DNA of 64,000 nt, from the NCBI RefSeq assembly GCF_030684185.1, contig NZ_JAUXOY010000014.1, positions 652,001 to 716,000 on the forward strand, read 5' to 3'. Shown piece by piece: positions 1-10,126 of this stretch. A program made the translations under genes and the position numbers. Position 1 is the stretch's first letter. The number at the start of each line of letters is the position of its first letter. The stretch is from Methylotenera sp. (GTDB lineage: Bacteria; Pseudomonadota; Gammaproteobacteria; Burkholderiales; Methylophilaceae). Under the pieces are notes generated by a model. That model worked only from the letters and a program-made list of their open reading frames with translations. It was not told the origin of the DNA and made no database searches.

Positions 1-31
1 TGGTTCTGGTGAGGGACGTACCCATGCGTAA
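1..31 (+). CDS. ileS: Probable C-terminal tail of isoleucyl-tRNA synthetase (partial)
   Basis: Reading from base 2, the frame gives GSGEGRTHA and stops with TAA at 29-31. This resembles the end of IleS, which in E. coli closes with a GDGEKRKFA-type tail after its zinc site. ileS directly upstream of lspA is a common proteobacterial order. The stop lies 8 bases inside lspA, which suggests translational coupling. Only nine residues are visible, so the call rests on the tail and the neighbour. Confidence 0.5.
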   Translation, partial: GSGEGRTHA

Positions 32-479
32 ATGGCTTACTATTAGCGCAATTGTGGTCGCGTTAGATCTCTACACCAAGCATTTGATAGAGGGCGCGTT
101 TGCTTATGGAGACGTTTTAACCATCACGAGTTTTTTTGATTTAGTGCGTTATCACAACGAAGGTGCGGCCTTTAGTTTTCTGGCCAATGCTGGTGGTTGG
201 CAAAAGTGGTTTTTTAGTGGCATTTCAACTGTTGCCATTGTTGTGATTACTTACCTTATTAGAAAACATCATACGGAGAAACTTTTTTGCCTGGGCTTGG
301 CCTTAGTGTTGGGCGGTGCAATTGGTAATTTGTATGACCGCCTTACATTAGGTTATGTGGTGGACTTCCTGAGTTTTTACTATCAAGGTTGGTATTGGCC
401 AGCGTTTAACGTGGCAGATAGTGCGATTTGTGTAGGTGTGGGGCTGCTATTGCTGGATAGTTTTAAAAAACCGAACTAA
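24..479 (+). CDS. lspA: Lipoprotein signal peptidase (signal peptidase II)
   Basis: This inner-membrane aspartyl protease cleaves prolipoproteins just before the lipidated cysteine. The 151-residue protein has four hydrophobic segments and the family blocks: NEGAAF near residue 45, GGAIGNLYDR near 97, VVDF with Asp114 and FNVAD with Asp132. The two aspartates are the expected catalytic pair. The ATG at 24 is preferred over a GTG at 9 because a GAGGG ribosome site sits just upstream of it and the family usually begins near a MxKW-like segment. Several lipoproteins in this window would be substrates, including the proteins starting at 7686, 37614 and 39872. Confidence 0.95.
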   Translation: MRKWLTISAIVVALDLYTKHLIEGAFAYGDVLTITSFFDLVRYHNEGAAFSFLANAGGWQKWFFSGISTVAIVVITYLIRKHHTEKLFCLGLALVLGGAIGNLYDRLTLGYVVDFLSFYYQGWYWPAFNVADSAICVGVGLLLLDSFKKPN

Positions 480-504
480 TTGTCACTTAGCTTTAGGGCA
501 CTAT

Positions 505-1143
505 ATGCCAGACTGGAAGAAATTTATAGCAGGTAAAGTCGTCCTTGCAAAGAAGGGTAATCAGCCTGGTAAAACAAATACCAATAGCCGTGTGCCTGCC
601 GGACAAAATCAGGTTAAAAACTTTCCTGTGTTAGATATCGGCATCAAACCAACTGTGACTAAAGAAGAATGGTCGCTTCATGTCTATGGTTTGGTTGAAA
701 ATGAACTTCTTCTTGACTGGGCAGCCTTTTTAGCGTTACCGCAAATCACCGATGTTTCAGATTTTCACTGTGTTACGCGTTGGAGTCAGCTTGATATGGA
801 ATGGCAGGGTGTTCGTGCTCAACATGTTCTGGAGTTAGTCGCACCTTTAAGTACGGCTAAATTTGTAACCTTGCATGGCTACGATGGTTACACCACCAAT
901 ATTGCACTTGAGGCTTTGTTGGATGATGACGTGATAATTGCACATTCAGTCTTGGGGGCGCCACTCACGCGTGAGCATGGCGGCCCTGTCCGCATGGTGG
1001 TGCCTAAACGTTATGCATGGAAGAGTGCGAAGTGGTTAAAGGCGATTGAACTTCATGCGGAAGATAAACCAGGCTTCTGGGAAGTACGTGGTTATCATAA
1101 CTACGCTGACCCATGGCGTGAAGAGCGATTCAGCAATGATTAA
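505..1143 (+). CDS. Sulfite oxidase-like molybdopterin-dependent oxidoreductase (YuiH type)
   Basis: The 212-residue protein is a single-domain member of the sulfite-oxidase molybdopterin fold. The DFHCVTRWS block carries Cys89, the expected molybdenum ligand. Later family blocks are HGYDGYTTN, LTREHGGPVR and KSAKWLKAIEL. No signal peptide or haem domain is visible, so it appears cytoplasmic, like the YuiH group whose substrate is unknown. An upstream in-frame ATG at 436 would overlap lspA; the ATG at 505 follows TTTAGGG and gives the usual length. It lies 25 bases after lspA. A role in sulfur chemistry is tempting because of the sulfide module downstream, but this is only inference. Confidence 0.8.
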   Translation: MPDWKKFIAGKVVLAKKGNQPGKTNTNSRVPAGQNQVKNFPVLDIGIKPTVTKEEWSLHVYGLVENELLLDWAAFLALPQITDVSDFHCVTRWSQLDMEWQGVRAQHVLELVAPLSTAKFVTLHGYDGYTTNIALEALLDDDVIIAHSVLGAPLTREHGGPVRMVVPKRYAWKSAKWLKAIELHAEDKPGFWEVRGYHNYADPWREERFSND

Positions 1144-1205
1144 AAGCTTTTATATTTAATTTTTTTCTAGCTTTACGATACTTGTTTTGCGTTGCTGGCA
1201 TCACA

Positions 1206-1574
1206 TTACTGTGCGCTTTGTTGCGCGGCAGTAAATAGTTTACTAATATCTGTTTCTTGCGACATGCGCACACCTATTTGCCCGCAGACTAACTCACACA
1301 GCTCGTAAACACTTGGGTCTGCAATGCTGTAAAACACGCAGTTCCCACGAGACTCACGCTTAACCAAGCCGTACTGATCAAGCAATGAAAGATGCTTGGA
1401 AATATTGGCCTGAGTGCCGCCAGACAATTCTGTCAGTTGTCCCACATTTTTTTCGCCATCTTGCAGTGCATTCAGCACTTTGAGCCGCATAGGCTCAGCC
1501 AATGCCTTAAAGTACTTGGCTACGTGCTGAAGCGCTTTGTCATCAAGTTTGCTCATGTCTTTAATATCTGCCAT
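1206..1574 (-). CDS. ArsR/SmtB-family winged-helix repressor, possibly sulfide or persulfide responsive
   Basis: The 122-residue protein has the ArsR core: FKALAEPMRLKVLNAL, a recognition helix around TQANISKHLSLL and the wing VKRESRGNCVFYSI. Cysteines are at 79, 93 and 97. The ELCVC metal motif of classical ArsR/SmtB sensors is absent, so the inducer may be a thiol-reactive species sensed by cysteines, as in SqrR/BigR; the cysteine positions do not match SqrR exactly. It is transcribed away from the RND-SQR operon, and a good inverted repeat sits on that operon's promoter. Its own upstream region has a perfect TATAAT on the minus strand at 1597-1592. Confidence 0.85.
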   Translation of the reverse strand: MADIKDMSKLDDKALQHVAKYFKALAEPMRLKVLNALQDGEKNVGQLTELSGGTQANISKHLSLLDQYGLVKRESRGNCVFYSIADPSVYELCELVCGQIGVRMSQETDISKLFTAAQQSAQ

Positions 1575-1612
1575 ATATTAGATAAAAATAAATTATACAC
1601 CATATTAATATA

Positions 1613-1641
1613 TTGACTATATAACTATATGGTAATATAGT
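1613..1641 (+). promoter_or_regulatory. Sigma-70 promoter of the RND/SQR operon
   Basis: TTGACT at 1613-1618 and TATAGT at 1636-1641 are separated by exactly 17 bases. They lie 57 bases before the TTG start of the adaptor gene, in the divergent gap with arsR. This is close to the sigma-70 consensus. Confidence 0.7.
1624..1641. promoter_or_regulatory. Inverted-repeat operator candidate for the ArsR-family repressor
   Basis: ACTATAT-GGTA-ATATAGT is a perfect 7-base inverted repeat with a 4-base spacer. It covers the spacer and the whole -10 hexamer of the promoter at 1613-1641. A/T-rich dyads over promoters are typical ArsR-family operators, so binding here would block RNA polymerase. Assignment to this repressor is inferred from position. 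Confidence 0.6.
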
Positions 1642-1697
1642 GATTAAATATTTGCTGGGCTTAACTTGTTCAAGCGTTATCTTAAGGAAAAATAAGT

Positions 1698-2744
1698 TTG
1701 ATTAAACAATATCAGTGGTTCTTGGTTTTTGTTATGGGCTTTGTAAACATCGCCTTGCCTTCTGTTGCAGGAGCTGCCAGCTTAGCAACAGTCACTGTTA
1801 AACAGTCTAATAGTGCGCTCACTTTTACAGCTGAAGGTGTTGTGGAAGCTGTTAAAAGCAGTGTGATTGCGCCACAGGTGTCTGGCAGCATTACCGCGCT
1901 GCCTGTAAAGGCTGGCGATTACGTCAAAACTGGTCAGCTGCTTGTGCGTATCGATACCCGTATGGCGGCACAGCAAGCGATGTCAAATCAGGCGCAAGTA
2001 GCGGCAGCGCAGGCGCAATTAAATGCAGCTCGCAAAGAATATGAGCGCAAGCATCGTCTGTACGAAAAGCAATATATCAGCCAGGCAGCGCTTGAACGTG
2101 CTGAATCAGATTACAAAACAGCCGAAGCACAAACCAAAGCGCAACTTGCGCAAACCGGCATGTCAAGCGTGCAAACAGGTTTGCATACCATTAATGCACC
2201 TTATTCTGGGGTGATCGCCGAGGTGATGACAGAGGTGGGCGGCATGGCAATGCCAGGTCAGCCCATACTTGCGTTATACGACCCAAGTGGATTTCGCGTT
2301 AGAGTGAATGTGCCGCAAAGCCAGCTAGCTAATTTAAAGGCTGGACCAAGTATAAATATACAAGTGCCTGCAGCTAATGAGGGGGAGCGTAGTGTAATCA
2401 GCACAAATTTAACGGTATTGCCTACAGCTGATTCAGTGAGCAATATGTCTATGGTACGGCTAACGCTGCCTCAGAATTTAGCTAGCGTCAGGCCAGGCAT
2501 GTTTGCTCGCGCCATGCTGCCTGTGAATGATGTAAAAGGCAAAGGTCAAATTTTTGTGCCAGTAAAGTCTGTGATTAAGCGTAGTGAATTGATGGCAGTA
2601 TATGTGGTTGATAAGCAAGGCCGTCCACAACTAAGACAAGTGCGGTTGGGTCGTAAGCAAGGCGAAAATATTGAAGTCTTTGCCGGGTTACAGCTTGGTG
2701 AGTTGGTCGCACTCGACCCAATTGCAGCCGCGAATGTTAAGTAA
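1698..2744 (+). CDS. RND efflux periplasmic adaptor (HlyD/AcrA family)
   Basis: The membrane fusion protein of 348 residues would link the inner-membrane pump to the TolC-like channel. It shows an N-terminal signal segment (about 1-26), a barrel-sandwich hybrid half beginning APQVSGSITALPVKAGDYV, a coiled-coil hairpin rich in Ala, Gln and Arg (about 90-155), a second lipoyl half (INAPYSGVIAEVMTEVGGM) and beta-barrel and membrane-proximal regions. The start is TTG, supported by AAGGAAA eight bases upstream and by the signal peptide. It is the first gene of the ArsR-controlled operon and ends 8 bases before the permease. Confidence 0.9.
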   Translation: MIKQYQWFLVFVMGFVNIALPSVAGAASLATVTVKQSNSALTFTAEGVVEAVKSSVIAPQVSGSITALPVKAGDYVKTGQLLVRIDTRMAAQQAMSNQAQVAAAQAQLNAARKEYERKHRLYEKQYISQAALERAESDYKTAEAQTKAQLAQTGMSSVQTGLHTINAPYSGVIAEVMTEVGGMAMPGQPILALYDPSGFRVRVNVPQSQLANLKAGPSINIQVPAANEGERSVISTNLTVLPTADSVSNMSMVRLTLPQNLASVRPGMFARAMLPVNDVKGKGQIFVPVKSVIKRSELMAVYVVDKQGRPQLRQVRLGRKQGENIEVFAGLQLGELVALDPIAAANVK

Positions 2745-2752
2745 GGGTATCT

Positions 2753-5700
2753 GTGACTACTAACAATCATGAAGAATTAGGTAAGCACGAATTGGGAAAG
2801 CAGAAATTAGGTGTATCTGGGCGTATCGCTAAGTATTTTCTATCGGCGCAAATTACGCCATTGATTGCTTTGGTAGCATTGCTGCTTGGCGTGTTTGCCG
2901 TGCTGGTGACACCTCGAGAAGAAGAGCCGCAGATCAATGTGACAATGGCGAATGTGCTGATTCCATTTCCTGGAGCTTCAGCAAAAAATGTGGAGCAAAT
3001 GGTATCGGTTCCTGCTGAGCAAGTACTTTCACAAATAGCTGACGTAGAGCATGTCACTTCAGTTTCCCGCCCCGGCATGTCGGTGATTACTGTGCAGTTT
3101 CAAGTCGGCGTGCCGCGTACCGAAGCATTGGTGCGCCTTTACAACACCATACAATCAAATCAGGATTGGTTACCAAAAAACCTAGGTGTGGGTGAGCCCA
3201 TTGTTAAACCTAAGGGCATTGATGATGTACCTATTTTAACCGCCACCTTATATGCCAAAAATAATCAGGATGGTGCGTATGAACTTGAGCGTGTGGCACA
3301 TGCGCTGGAAGCTGAAATTAAACATGTAAAAGGTACGCGCGAGGTGGTGACGCTTGGCGGGCCAGGTCGCGCGGTAAATATTGATGTTGATCCAGTGCGC
3401 ATGGCGGCAGCTAATGTGACGATTGCAGATATGCGCCGTGCGTTGCAATCGGCCAATCTTGGCGCGCCGCTTGGCGAAGTGACGAATGCTAATCAGTCCA
3501 TTGCAGTTGAGGTGGGAAAGTATTTTACTGATGCGCAAGATATTGCCGAGTTGGTCGTTGGGTTACATAATGGCCGCCCGGTATATCTTGGCGAGGTTGC
3601 TGACATTCATGATGGCCCGCCGCCTGCCGAACGTTATGTCTGGTATGGCGAAGCAGGTAAAAACGTAGTTGAATATCCTGCAGTTACGCTGAGTGTCACA
3701 AAAAAACCCGGTCAAAATGCTGTAGCAGTAGCCGATGCCGTCATCAAGCAGATTGATAGCCTGAAAAATGTGCTGATTCCTGCGGGCGTTGAAGTTAAAA
3801 TCACCAGAAACTACGGTGAAACCGCCAATGATAAAGCACAAAAACTCATACAGAAGCTTATTTTTGCGACTTCTGCTGTTATCGCGCTGGTATTTTTAGC
3901 GCTGGGTCGCCGCGAGGCGGCGATAGTCGGCGTCGCAGTTATCCTCACATTAACAGCCACGTTATTTGCTTCATGGGCATGGGGTTTTACGCTTAACCGT
4001 GTTTCACTATTTGCGTTGATTTTCTCGATTGGTATTTTGGTCGATGATGCCATTGTGGTGGTCGAGAACATTCATCGGCATATGAAGCTTAAACCTACCG
4101 CGAGCCTGACAGAAATTATCCCGATTGCGGTAGATGAGGTGGGCGGGCCGACGATTTTGGCTACGCTGGCGGTGATTGCCGCGCTATTACCCATGGCCTT
4201 TGTGACTGGATTAATGGGCCCTTATATGAGCCCGATTCCGATTAACGCAAGTATGGGTATGCTCATTTCGCTGGCGGTGGCTTTTGTGATTACGCCCTGG
4301 TTATCTCGTAAATGGTTGCGCCATACGCACCATGAAGATGCGCTGACTAAAAAGATTGCACCTGTCTTTACACTAATTTTTAATCCATTTCTGAGTGAGA
4401 CAAAAGGTAAAAAGAATCGGCGTAATTTGTGGCTAGCTGTACTTGGGCTGATTGTTCTATCGCTAGCCTTGCCAGCAGGCAAACTGGTGGTGCTAAAAAT
4501 GCTGCCATTTGATAACAAATCCGAATTTCAGGTGGTGGTGGACATGCCTGCAGGGACTCCGCCAGAAACTACCGCCAGCGTACTGCACGCCATGACCGCT
4601 TATCTATCGACAGTGCCGGAAGTGACTAATTACCAAGCTTATGTAGGACTTTCTGCGCCTATCAATTTTAATGGGTTGGTGCGTCAGTACTACCTTAGGG
4701 CGGGTGGAGAGGTTGGCGATATTCAGGTTAATTTGGTTGATAAGCACCATCGCAGTGAACAAAGTCATGCTATCGCCAGCCGTGTCAGGCCAGAATTGCA
4801 AAAGATTGCTCGTGAAATGAGTGCCAAAGACCATGTGGTAAAGGTTAAAGTTGTGGAGGTCCCACCTGGCCCACCAGTCATTTCGCCGATTGTGGCTGAA
4901 ATTTACGGGCCAGTCGACGCTGACAGGCTAAAGCTGGCGAGACAAGTTCAACAGGTGTTTGATAGCACTGAAGGCATTGTGGATACCGATAACAGCGGTA
5001 TTGCTGATGCTATGAAAATAGAGCTTGTCGTAGATAAGAAAAAGGCGGCTTTATTAGGCGTTTCACAAGCGGCGATCGTTAGCACCTTACGAACTGGCTT
5101 AGCTGGGGAAGACGTGACTTATATGCATGATGCTACTAAGTATCCCGCTGGTACCCGCTTACGTTTACCAGTTGATGCGCAGGGCGATATTGAAGACTTA
5201 CTCAAACTCTCAGTATCAACAGCAAGCGGTAAGCTGGTGCCAATACGTGAACTGGTAACGATAGAAAACACCTTGCGCGAGCAGCCTATTTTTCATAAAG
5301 ATTTACTGCCTGTGAATTATGTAGTGGCTGATATGGCAGGTAAACTGGATAGCCCGTTGTATGGCATGTTTAGCATGCGTCAAGCTGTGAGTGAAATACA
5401 AGTTCCAGGCGGCGGCAAACTAGGCGAGTCATTTATCAGCCAGCCAGAAGATAACCAACGCGGTTATGCCCTTAAATGGGATGGCGAATGGCAGGTGACG
5501 TATGAAACTTTTCGTGACATGGGCGCAGCTTATGCTGTTGGTTTGATATTGATTTATCTGCTTGTGGTTGCACAATTCGGCTCGTATTTAACGCCTTTGA
5601 TTATCATGGCGCCAATTCCGCTCACTATTATTGGCGTGATGCCTGGACATGCGTTGCTGGGTGCGCAATACACGGCCACGTCTATGATAGGCATGATTGC

Positions 5701-5992
5701 ATTGGCGGGGATTATTGTACGCAACTCGATTTTATTAGTTGATTTTATCAATCTGGAAGTCGCCTCAGGCAAGCCGTTTAAAGAGGCTGTTATCAACTCC
5801 GCCATCACCCGTGCGCAGCCTATCGTGCTGACGGCGTTGTCTGCCATGCTAGGCGCATTCTTTATTTTGGATGACCCCATATTTAATGGTTTAGCTATCT
5901 CGTTGATATTCGGTATTTTTGTTTCAACGGTACTGACGCTGATTGTGATTCCGTTGCTGTACTTTGTTGCATATCGCCATAAGTTTGGCTAG
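2753..5992 (+). CDS. RND efflux permease (AcrB/HAE family)
   Basis: The 1079-residue inner-membrane pump has the duplicated RND layout: a membrane helix at about 30-50, periplasmic loop 1, a six-helix bundle, a second helix and loop, and a final bundle. The proton-relay pair is Asp431-Asp432 in FSIGILVDDAIVVVEN, which points to the multidrug-type rather than the heavy-metal-type branch. The start is GTG with TAAGGG upstream. The substrate cannot be read from sequence; the position between an ArsR repressor and sulfur genes suggests export of a sulfur-related or thiol-reactive compound. The 3-prime end is followed by a 35-base gap to the DUF2892 gene. Confidence 0.93.
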   Translation: MTTNNHEELGKHELGKQKLGVSGRIAKYFLSAQITPLIALVALLLGVFAVLVTPREEEPQINVTMANVLIPFPGASAKNVEQMVSVPAEQVLSQIADVEHVTSVSRPGMSVITVQFQVGVPRTEALVRLYNTIQSNQDWLPKNLGVGEPIVKPKGIDDVPILTATLYAKNNQDGAYELERVAHALEAEIKHVKGTREVVTLGGPGRAVNIDVDPVRMAAANVTIADMRRALQSANLGAPLGEVTNANQSIAVEVGKYFTDAQDIAELVVGLHNGRPVYLGEVADIHDGPPPAERYVWYGEAGKNVVEYPAVTLSVTKKPGQNAVAVADAVIKQIDSLKNVLIPAGVEVKITRNYGETANDKAQKLIQKLIFATSAVIALVFLALGRREAAIVGVAVILTLTATLFASWAWGFTLNRVSLFALIFSIGILVDDAIVVVENIHRHMKLKPTASLTEIIPIAVDEVGGPTILATLAVIAALLPMAFVTGLMGPYMSPIPINASMGMLISLAVAFVITPWLSRKWLRHTHHEDALTKKIAPVFTLIFNPFLSETKGKKNRRNLWLAVLGLIVLSLALPAGKLVVLKMLPFDNKSEFQVVVDMPAGTPPETTASVLHAMTAYLSTVPEVTNYQAYVGLSAPINFNGLVRQYYLRAGGEVGDIQVNLVDKHHRSEQSHAIASRVRPELQKIAREMSAKDHVVKVKVVEVPPGPPVISPIVAEIYGPVDADRLKLARQVQQVFDSTEGIVDTDNSGIADAMKIELVVDKKKAALLGVSQAAIVSTLRTGLAGEDVTYMHDATKYPAGTRLRLPVDAQGDIEDLLKLSVSTASGKLVPIRELVTIENTLREQPIFHKDLLPVNYVVADMAGKLDSPLYGMFSMRQAVSEIQVPGGGKLGESFISQPEDNQRGYALKWDGEWQVTYETFRDMGAAYAVGLILIYLLVVAQFGSYLTPLIIMAPIPLTIIGVMPGHALLGAQYTATSMIGMIALAGIIVRNSILLVDFINLEVASGKPFKEAVINSAITRAQPIVLTALSAMLGAFFILDDPIFNGLAISLIFGIFVSTVLTLIVIPLLYFVAYRHKFG

Positions 5993-6027
5993 GTAAATTT
6001 AATTAATAACATTCAGGAGAGTTACAC

Positions 6028-6237
6028 ATGACTTCATGGAAATTGGTTCGTATTATTGCAGGCTTATTGATTTTGTTATCGCTTGCATTGGGCGTGTCAG
6101 AAAGCCCGTTATTCGTGAGTCAATATTGGTTGTACTTTACCGCTTTTATTGGTGTGAATCTGTTTCAAAGCGGTTTGACTAACTGGTGTTTGATGGAAAA
6201 TATTTTGCGCAAACTGGGTATACGCGCAGGCTGCTAA
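6028..6237 (+). CDS. DUF2892 small membrane protein (YgaP C-terminal-like)
   Basis: This 69-residue protein has two membrane helices and the family ending NLFQSGLTNWCLMENILRKLG. The same domain forms the membrane anchor of the rhodanese YgaP in E. coli. Here it is separate, while a rhodanese lies two genes downstream, so the parts of a YgaP-like system appear split in one operon. A CAGGAG ribosome site sits upstream. Confidence 0.85.
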   Translation: MTSWKLVRIIAGLLILLSLALGVSESPLFVSQYWLYFTAFIGVNLFQSGLTNWCLMENILRKLGIRAGC

Positions 6238-6251
6238 GGGATTATCTAATC

Positions 6252-7643
6252 ATGTTGATGAAAAAAACTGCCAAAGCTTCAGTACTGCTACTGTCGCTGA
6301 TTACAAGTCAGGCGCATGCTTTAGACCTGCTGGAAGCTTGGCAGGCTGCCCGTGCTTACGATCCGCAATTTGCCGCTGCTCGCGCAGGTGCTGAAGCGGG
6401 TCGTACCAAAACCTTGCAGGCACAGGCGCTAAAAAGCCCGCAAGTGACGCTTAATGCGGGCATGGCGGGGGTAAATAGCGACAATAAAATCAGCAATGCA
6501 CAGTTTTCAAATGCACAATTTGCTGGCGGCGGTGCTGGTGCAAGTGGCACAACAGATTTTCGCACCAGAACTGATGCCGGACTGAACCTGAACTTAAATC
6601 TGCGCGCGGAGTATCCTCTTTATGATGCCGCGCGCAATGGCTCCGTAGAGCAACTCAACAAACAGGCGCAAATCGCTGAAGTGCAATTGACTCTGGATGA
6701 GCAGCAACTGATGCAGCGTGTAGCTCAGGCCTATTTCGACACCTTGCTTTCAGCAGATACGCTGTCAACACTTAAGTCACAGCAGGCAGCGGTTGCCGAG
6801 GCGCTGGCGAGTGCCCAAACGCGCTTTAAAGAGGGCGACGTCGCTGTGATTGATACCCATGAAACACAGGCACGCTATGATTTACTGGCTTCGCAGGTGC
6901 TTGAGGCAGAAAGTAATCTACAGCTTTCACGCGCGGCTTTGGCTGATGTTACTGGCAATCAGGATGCTGCATTAGTGCCGCTGCCACAAAAAGCTAAGCT
7001 GCCAAGTATCGCGAGTGGAGATTTACAGAGTTGGTTAGCACGTGCGCAAAGTAGCCATCCATTAGTGCATGCACAGCAGCTTCAGCAGGAAATCGCACAC
7101 ACCGAAAGCGGAAAATTTCAAGCGAAATACGCTCCTGTCGTTAATCTGGTTGCACTTGCAGGTGGCGATCGTTTGCAGGGCTTAAGCGGTAATGACGCCG
7201 ATGTGACCAATCGTCAGATGAGTCTTGGTGTGCAGTTAACTATTCCCCTTTATAGCGGCGGTATGCGCGAGGCGCGATATCAAGAAGCGCTGGCGCTGGA
7301 AGACAAGGTCCGTAACCAGACTGATTATGTACGTCAGCAGGCGGCGCGGGAAGCAAGGACTGCATGGCTGGCAGTCACCACAGGGCAGGGGCAGGTCAAG
7401 GCATTAGAGCAAGCAGAGCGTTCCGCTGAAATCAAACTTGATTCTACCCGTGTAGGGCGCGATGTGGGTGACCGCACCACGCTCGATGTGTTGAATTCGG
7501 AGCAGGAGCTTTACAACACACGCCTTGCACTGTATCGCAGCCGTTATCAAATGTTGCTGGCACAAATAAACCTTTCAGCTTCAGCAGGCGAGTTAGGCGA
7601 GCCACGATTGCAGGAAATCAATCAGTTACTTACTGCTAAATAA
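6252..7643 (+). CDS. TolC-family outer-membrane efflux protein
   Basis: The 463-residue protein begins MLMKKTAKASVLLLSLI and has an export signal ending near AHA-LD. Two repeated TolC-type halves follow, with long Ala/Gln-rich helices and short strands such as LNLRAEYPLYDAARNG and LGVQLTIPLYSGGMREAR. It completes a tripartite pump with the two genes upstream. The start at 6252 is chosen because AAGGG lies upstream and the signal sequence follows directly; an open frame upstream overlaps the DUF2892 gene. Confidence 0.92.
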   Translation: MLMKKTAKASVLLLSLITSQAHALDLLEAWQAARAYDPQFAAARAGAEAGRTKTLQAQALKSPQVTLNAGMAGVNSDNKISNAQFSNAQFAGGGAGASGTTDFRTRTDAGLNLNLNLRAEYPLYDAARNGSVEQLNKQAQIAEVQLTLDEQQLMQRVAQAYFDTLLSADTLSTLKSQQAAVAEALASAQTRFKEGDVAVIDTHETQARYDLLASQVLEAESNLQLSRAALADVTGNQDAALVPLPQKAKLPSIASGDLQSWLARAQSSHPLVHAQQLQQEIAHTESGKFQAKYAPVVNLVALAGGDRLQGLSGNDADVTNRQMSLGVQLTIPLYSGGMREARYQEALALEDKVRNQTDYVRQQAAREARTAWLAVTTGQGQVKALEQAERSAEIKLDSTRVGRDVGDRTTLDVLNSEQELYNTRLALYRSRYQMLLAQINLSASAGELGEPRLQEINQLLTAK

Positions 7644-7685
7644 TTTTTACTCAAGTAATTTATATTCAGGAATAGGAAAAAACTC

Positions 7686-8096
7686 ATGACAAAACAAAGC
7701 ATTAATCAAAAATTTTCGAATTGGATTCTAATCGGACTAGCTTCAGTCGGATTGTTGTTGGCAGGGTGTGCACCATCAGATCTTCCTACGATTTCACCTA
7801 AAGAGGCTGCCGCAATGTTCTCTGAGCAGAAAGCCATTATTGTAGATGTGCGCGAAGACAATGAGTGGAATGAGGGGCATATCGCTGGTGCGATACATAT
7901 TCCTTTAGCGCAAGTTGCAAGCAGGCTCAGTGAACTTACACAATACAAAGACAGCAATGTGGTCGTGCAGTGCCGCAGCGGCAAGCGCTCGGCAAAGGCT
8001 GCCAGTACGCTGCAAGCTGCAGGCTTTACCAAGGTTTACAACCTCACAGGCGGCATTATTGCCTGGGATAAAGACGGCTTAAAAACAACCAAGTAA
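7686..8096 (+). CDS. Lipoprotein rhodanese (sulfurtransferase)
   Basis: The 136-residue protein has a lipobox LLAGC with the lipid-accepting Cys28, so it should be anchored facing the periplasm. One rhodanese domain follows: VDVREDNEWNEGHIAGAIHIP, then the active-site loop CRSGKRS with Cys96. Single-domain rhodaneses transfer sulfane sulfur between persulfide donors and acceptors. Placed before SQR, it could take up or pass on the polysulfide or persulfide that SQR forms; this link is inferred. Confidence 0.92.
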   Translation: MTKQSINQKFSNWILIGLASVGLLLAGCAPSDLPTISPKEAAAMFSEQKAIIVDVREDNEWNEGHIAGAIHIPLAQVASRLSELTQYKDSNVVVQCRSGKRSAKAASTLQAAGFTKVYNLTGGIIAWDKDGLKTTK

Positions 8097-8114
8097 ATAA
8101 TTTAGGAGAAAAAA

Positions 8115-8720
8115 ATGAACAGCATTATTATAAAAACCGCTTTGGTGTTATTAGTGCTGACAGCACCAGCCTGCGCCAGTAAAATCAGTAACGAAGCGGC
8201 ATCAGCAAAATATTTGGATGAAAGCCGCAACACTGCACTGGAGTTTAGAAAAAAACTGGGCGGTGTGCAAAAAGAGCAGTTGGAAAGCGTGGGTGCTGAG
8301 AATGCCATTCCAGTATGCAAGGTCATCGCCCCTGCAATGGCAGCAGATTATTCCAAAGATGGGCGCGAACTTAAACGTGTATCTCTGAAAGCTCGCAACA
8401 AAGTGCTGGGTACCCCAGATGCCTGGGAAAAACAGGTGTTAGAGAGTTTTGACCAAGCGCAGCGCGAAGGTAAGCCCGCAGATAATATGGAGGCTTCCAC
8501 CGTGAGCAAGGATGCGGATGGACGTTGGTTTCGTTATATGAAAGCAATTCCAACTCAGCCACAATGCCTGCAATGCCACGGCAAACCTGCTGATATTTCA
8601 GCCGGCATGAAAGCGCTGCTGGCAAAGGAATATCCAGATGACAAGGCGACTGGTTACAGTGTTGGGGAAATTCGCGGTGCAATTTCAATCAAGCGTAAGT
8701 TGGATGTAGTTTCAAAATAA
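8115..8720 (+). CDS. Tll0287-type (DUF3365) periplasmic haem c protein
   Basis: The 201-residue protein has a signal peptide ending near APACAS and a DUF3365-type body including IPVCKVIAPAMAADY (Cys68). A single haem c site, Cys151-LQ-Cys154-His155, comes near the C-terminus. Members are periplasmic haem proteins or sensor domains of poorly known function. A strong TAGGAGAA ribosome site precedes the ATG, and the gene lies between a rhodanese and SQR. It may act as a redox partner or sulfide sensor, but this is not shown by the sequence. Confidence 0.85.
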   Translation: MNSIIIKTALVLLVLTAPACASKISNEAASAKYLDESRNTALEFRKKLGGVQKEQLESVGAENAIPVCKVIAPAMAADYSKDGRELKRVSLKARNKVLGTPDAWEKQVLESFDQAQREGKPADNMEASTVSKDADGRWFRYMKAIPTQPQCLQCHGKPADISAGMKALLAKEYPDDKATGYSVGEIRGAISIKRKLDVVSK

Positions 8721-8752
8721 CATCATGGGTCCCACTATTAATAAAGCAGTGA

Positions 8753-10045
<1,293 letters not shown>

Positions 10046-10089
10046 GTTATCTATCAGCCAAGTTTTACTGGGTTATTCATGAGGTTTAT

Positions 10090-10126
10090 ACATACGCAAC
10101 GAGGCTTATAGTTTCCTTGCGTATGT
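10090..10126. repeat. Perfect 10-bp hairpin after sqr
   Basis: ACATACGCAA at 10090-10099 and its exact complement TTGCGTATGT at 10117-10126 enclose a 17-base loop, 45 bases after the sqr stop. No T-run follows, so it is not a classical intrinsic terminator. It may stabilise the mRNA end or bind a regulator. Confidence 0.5.

Noticed and set aside
1392-1616. Plus-strand open frame antisense to the ArsR-type gene
   Set aside because: Composition is that of an antisense shadow, with no ribosome site, and the minus-strand gene is clearly real.
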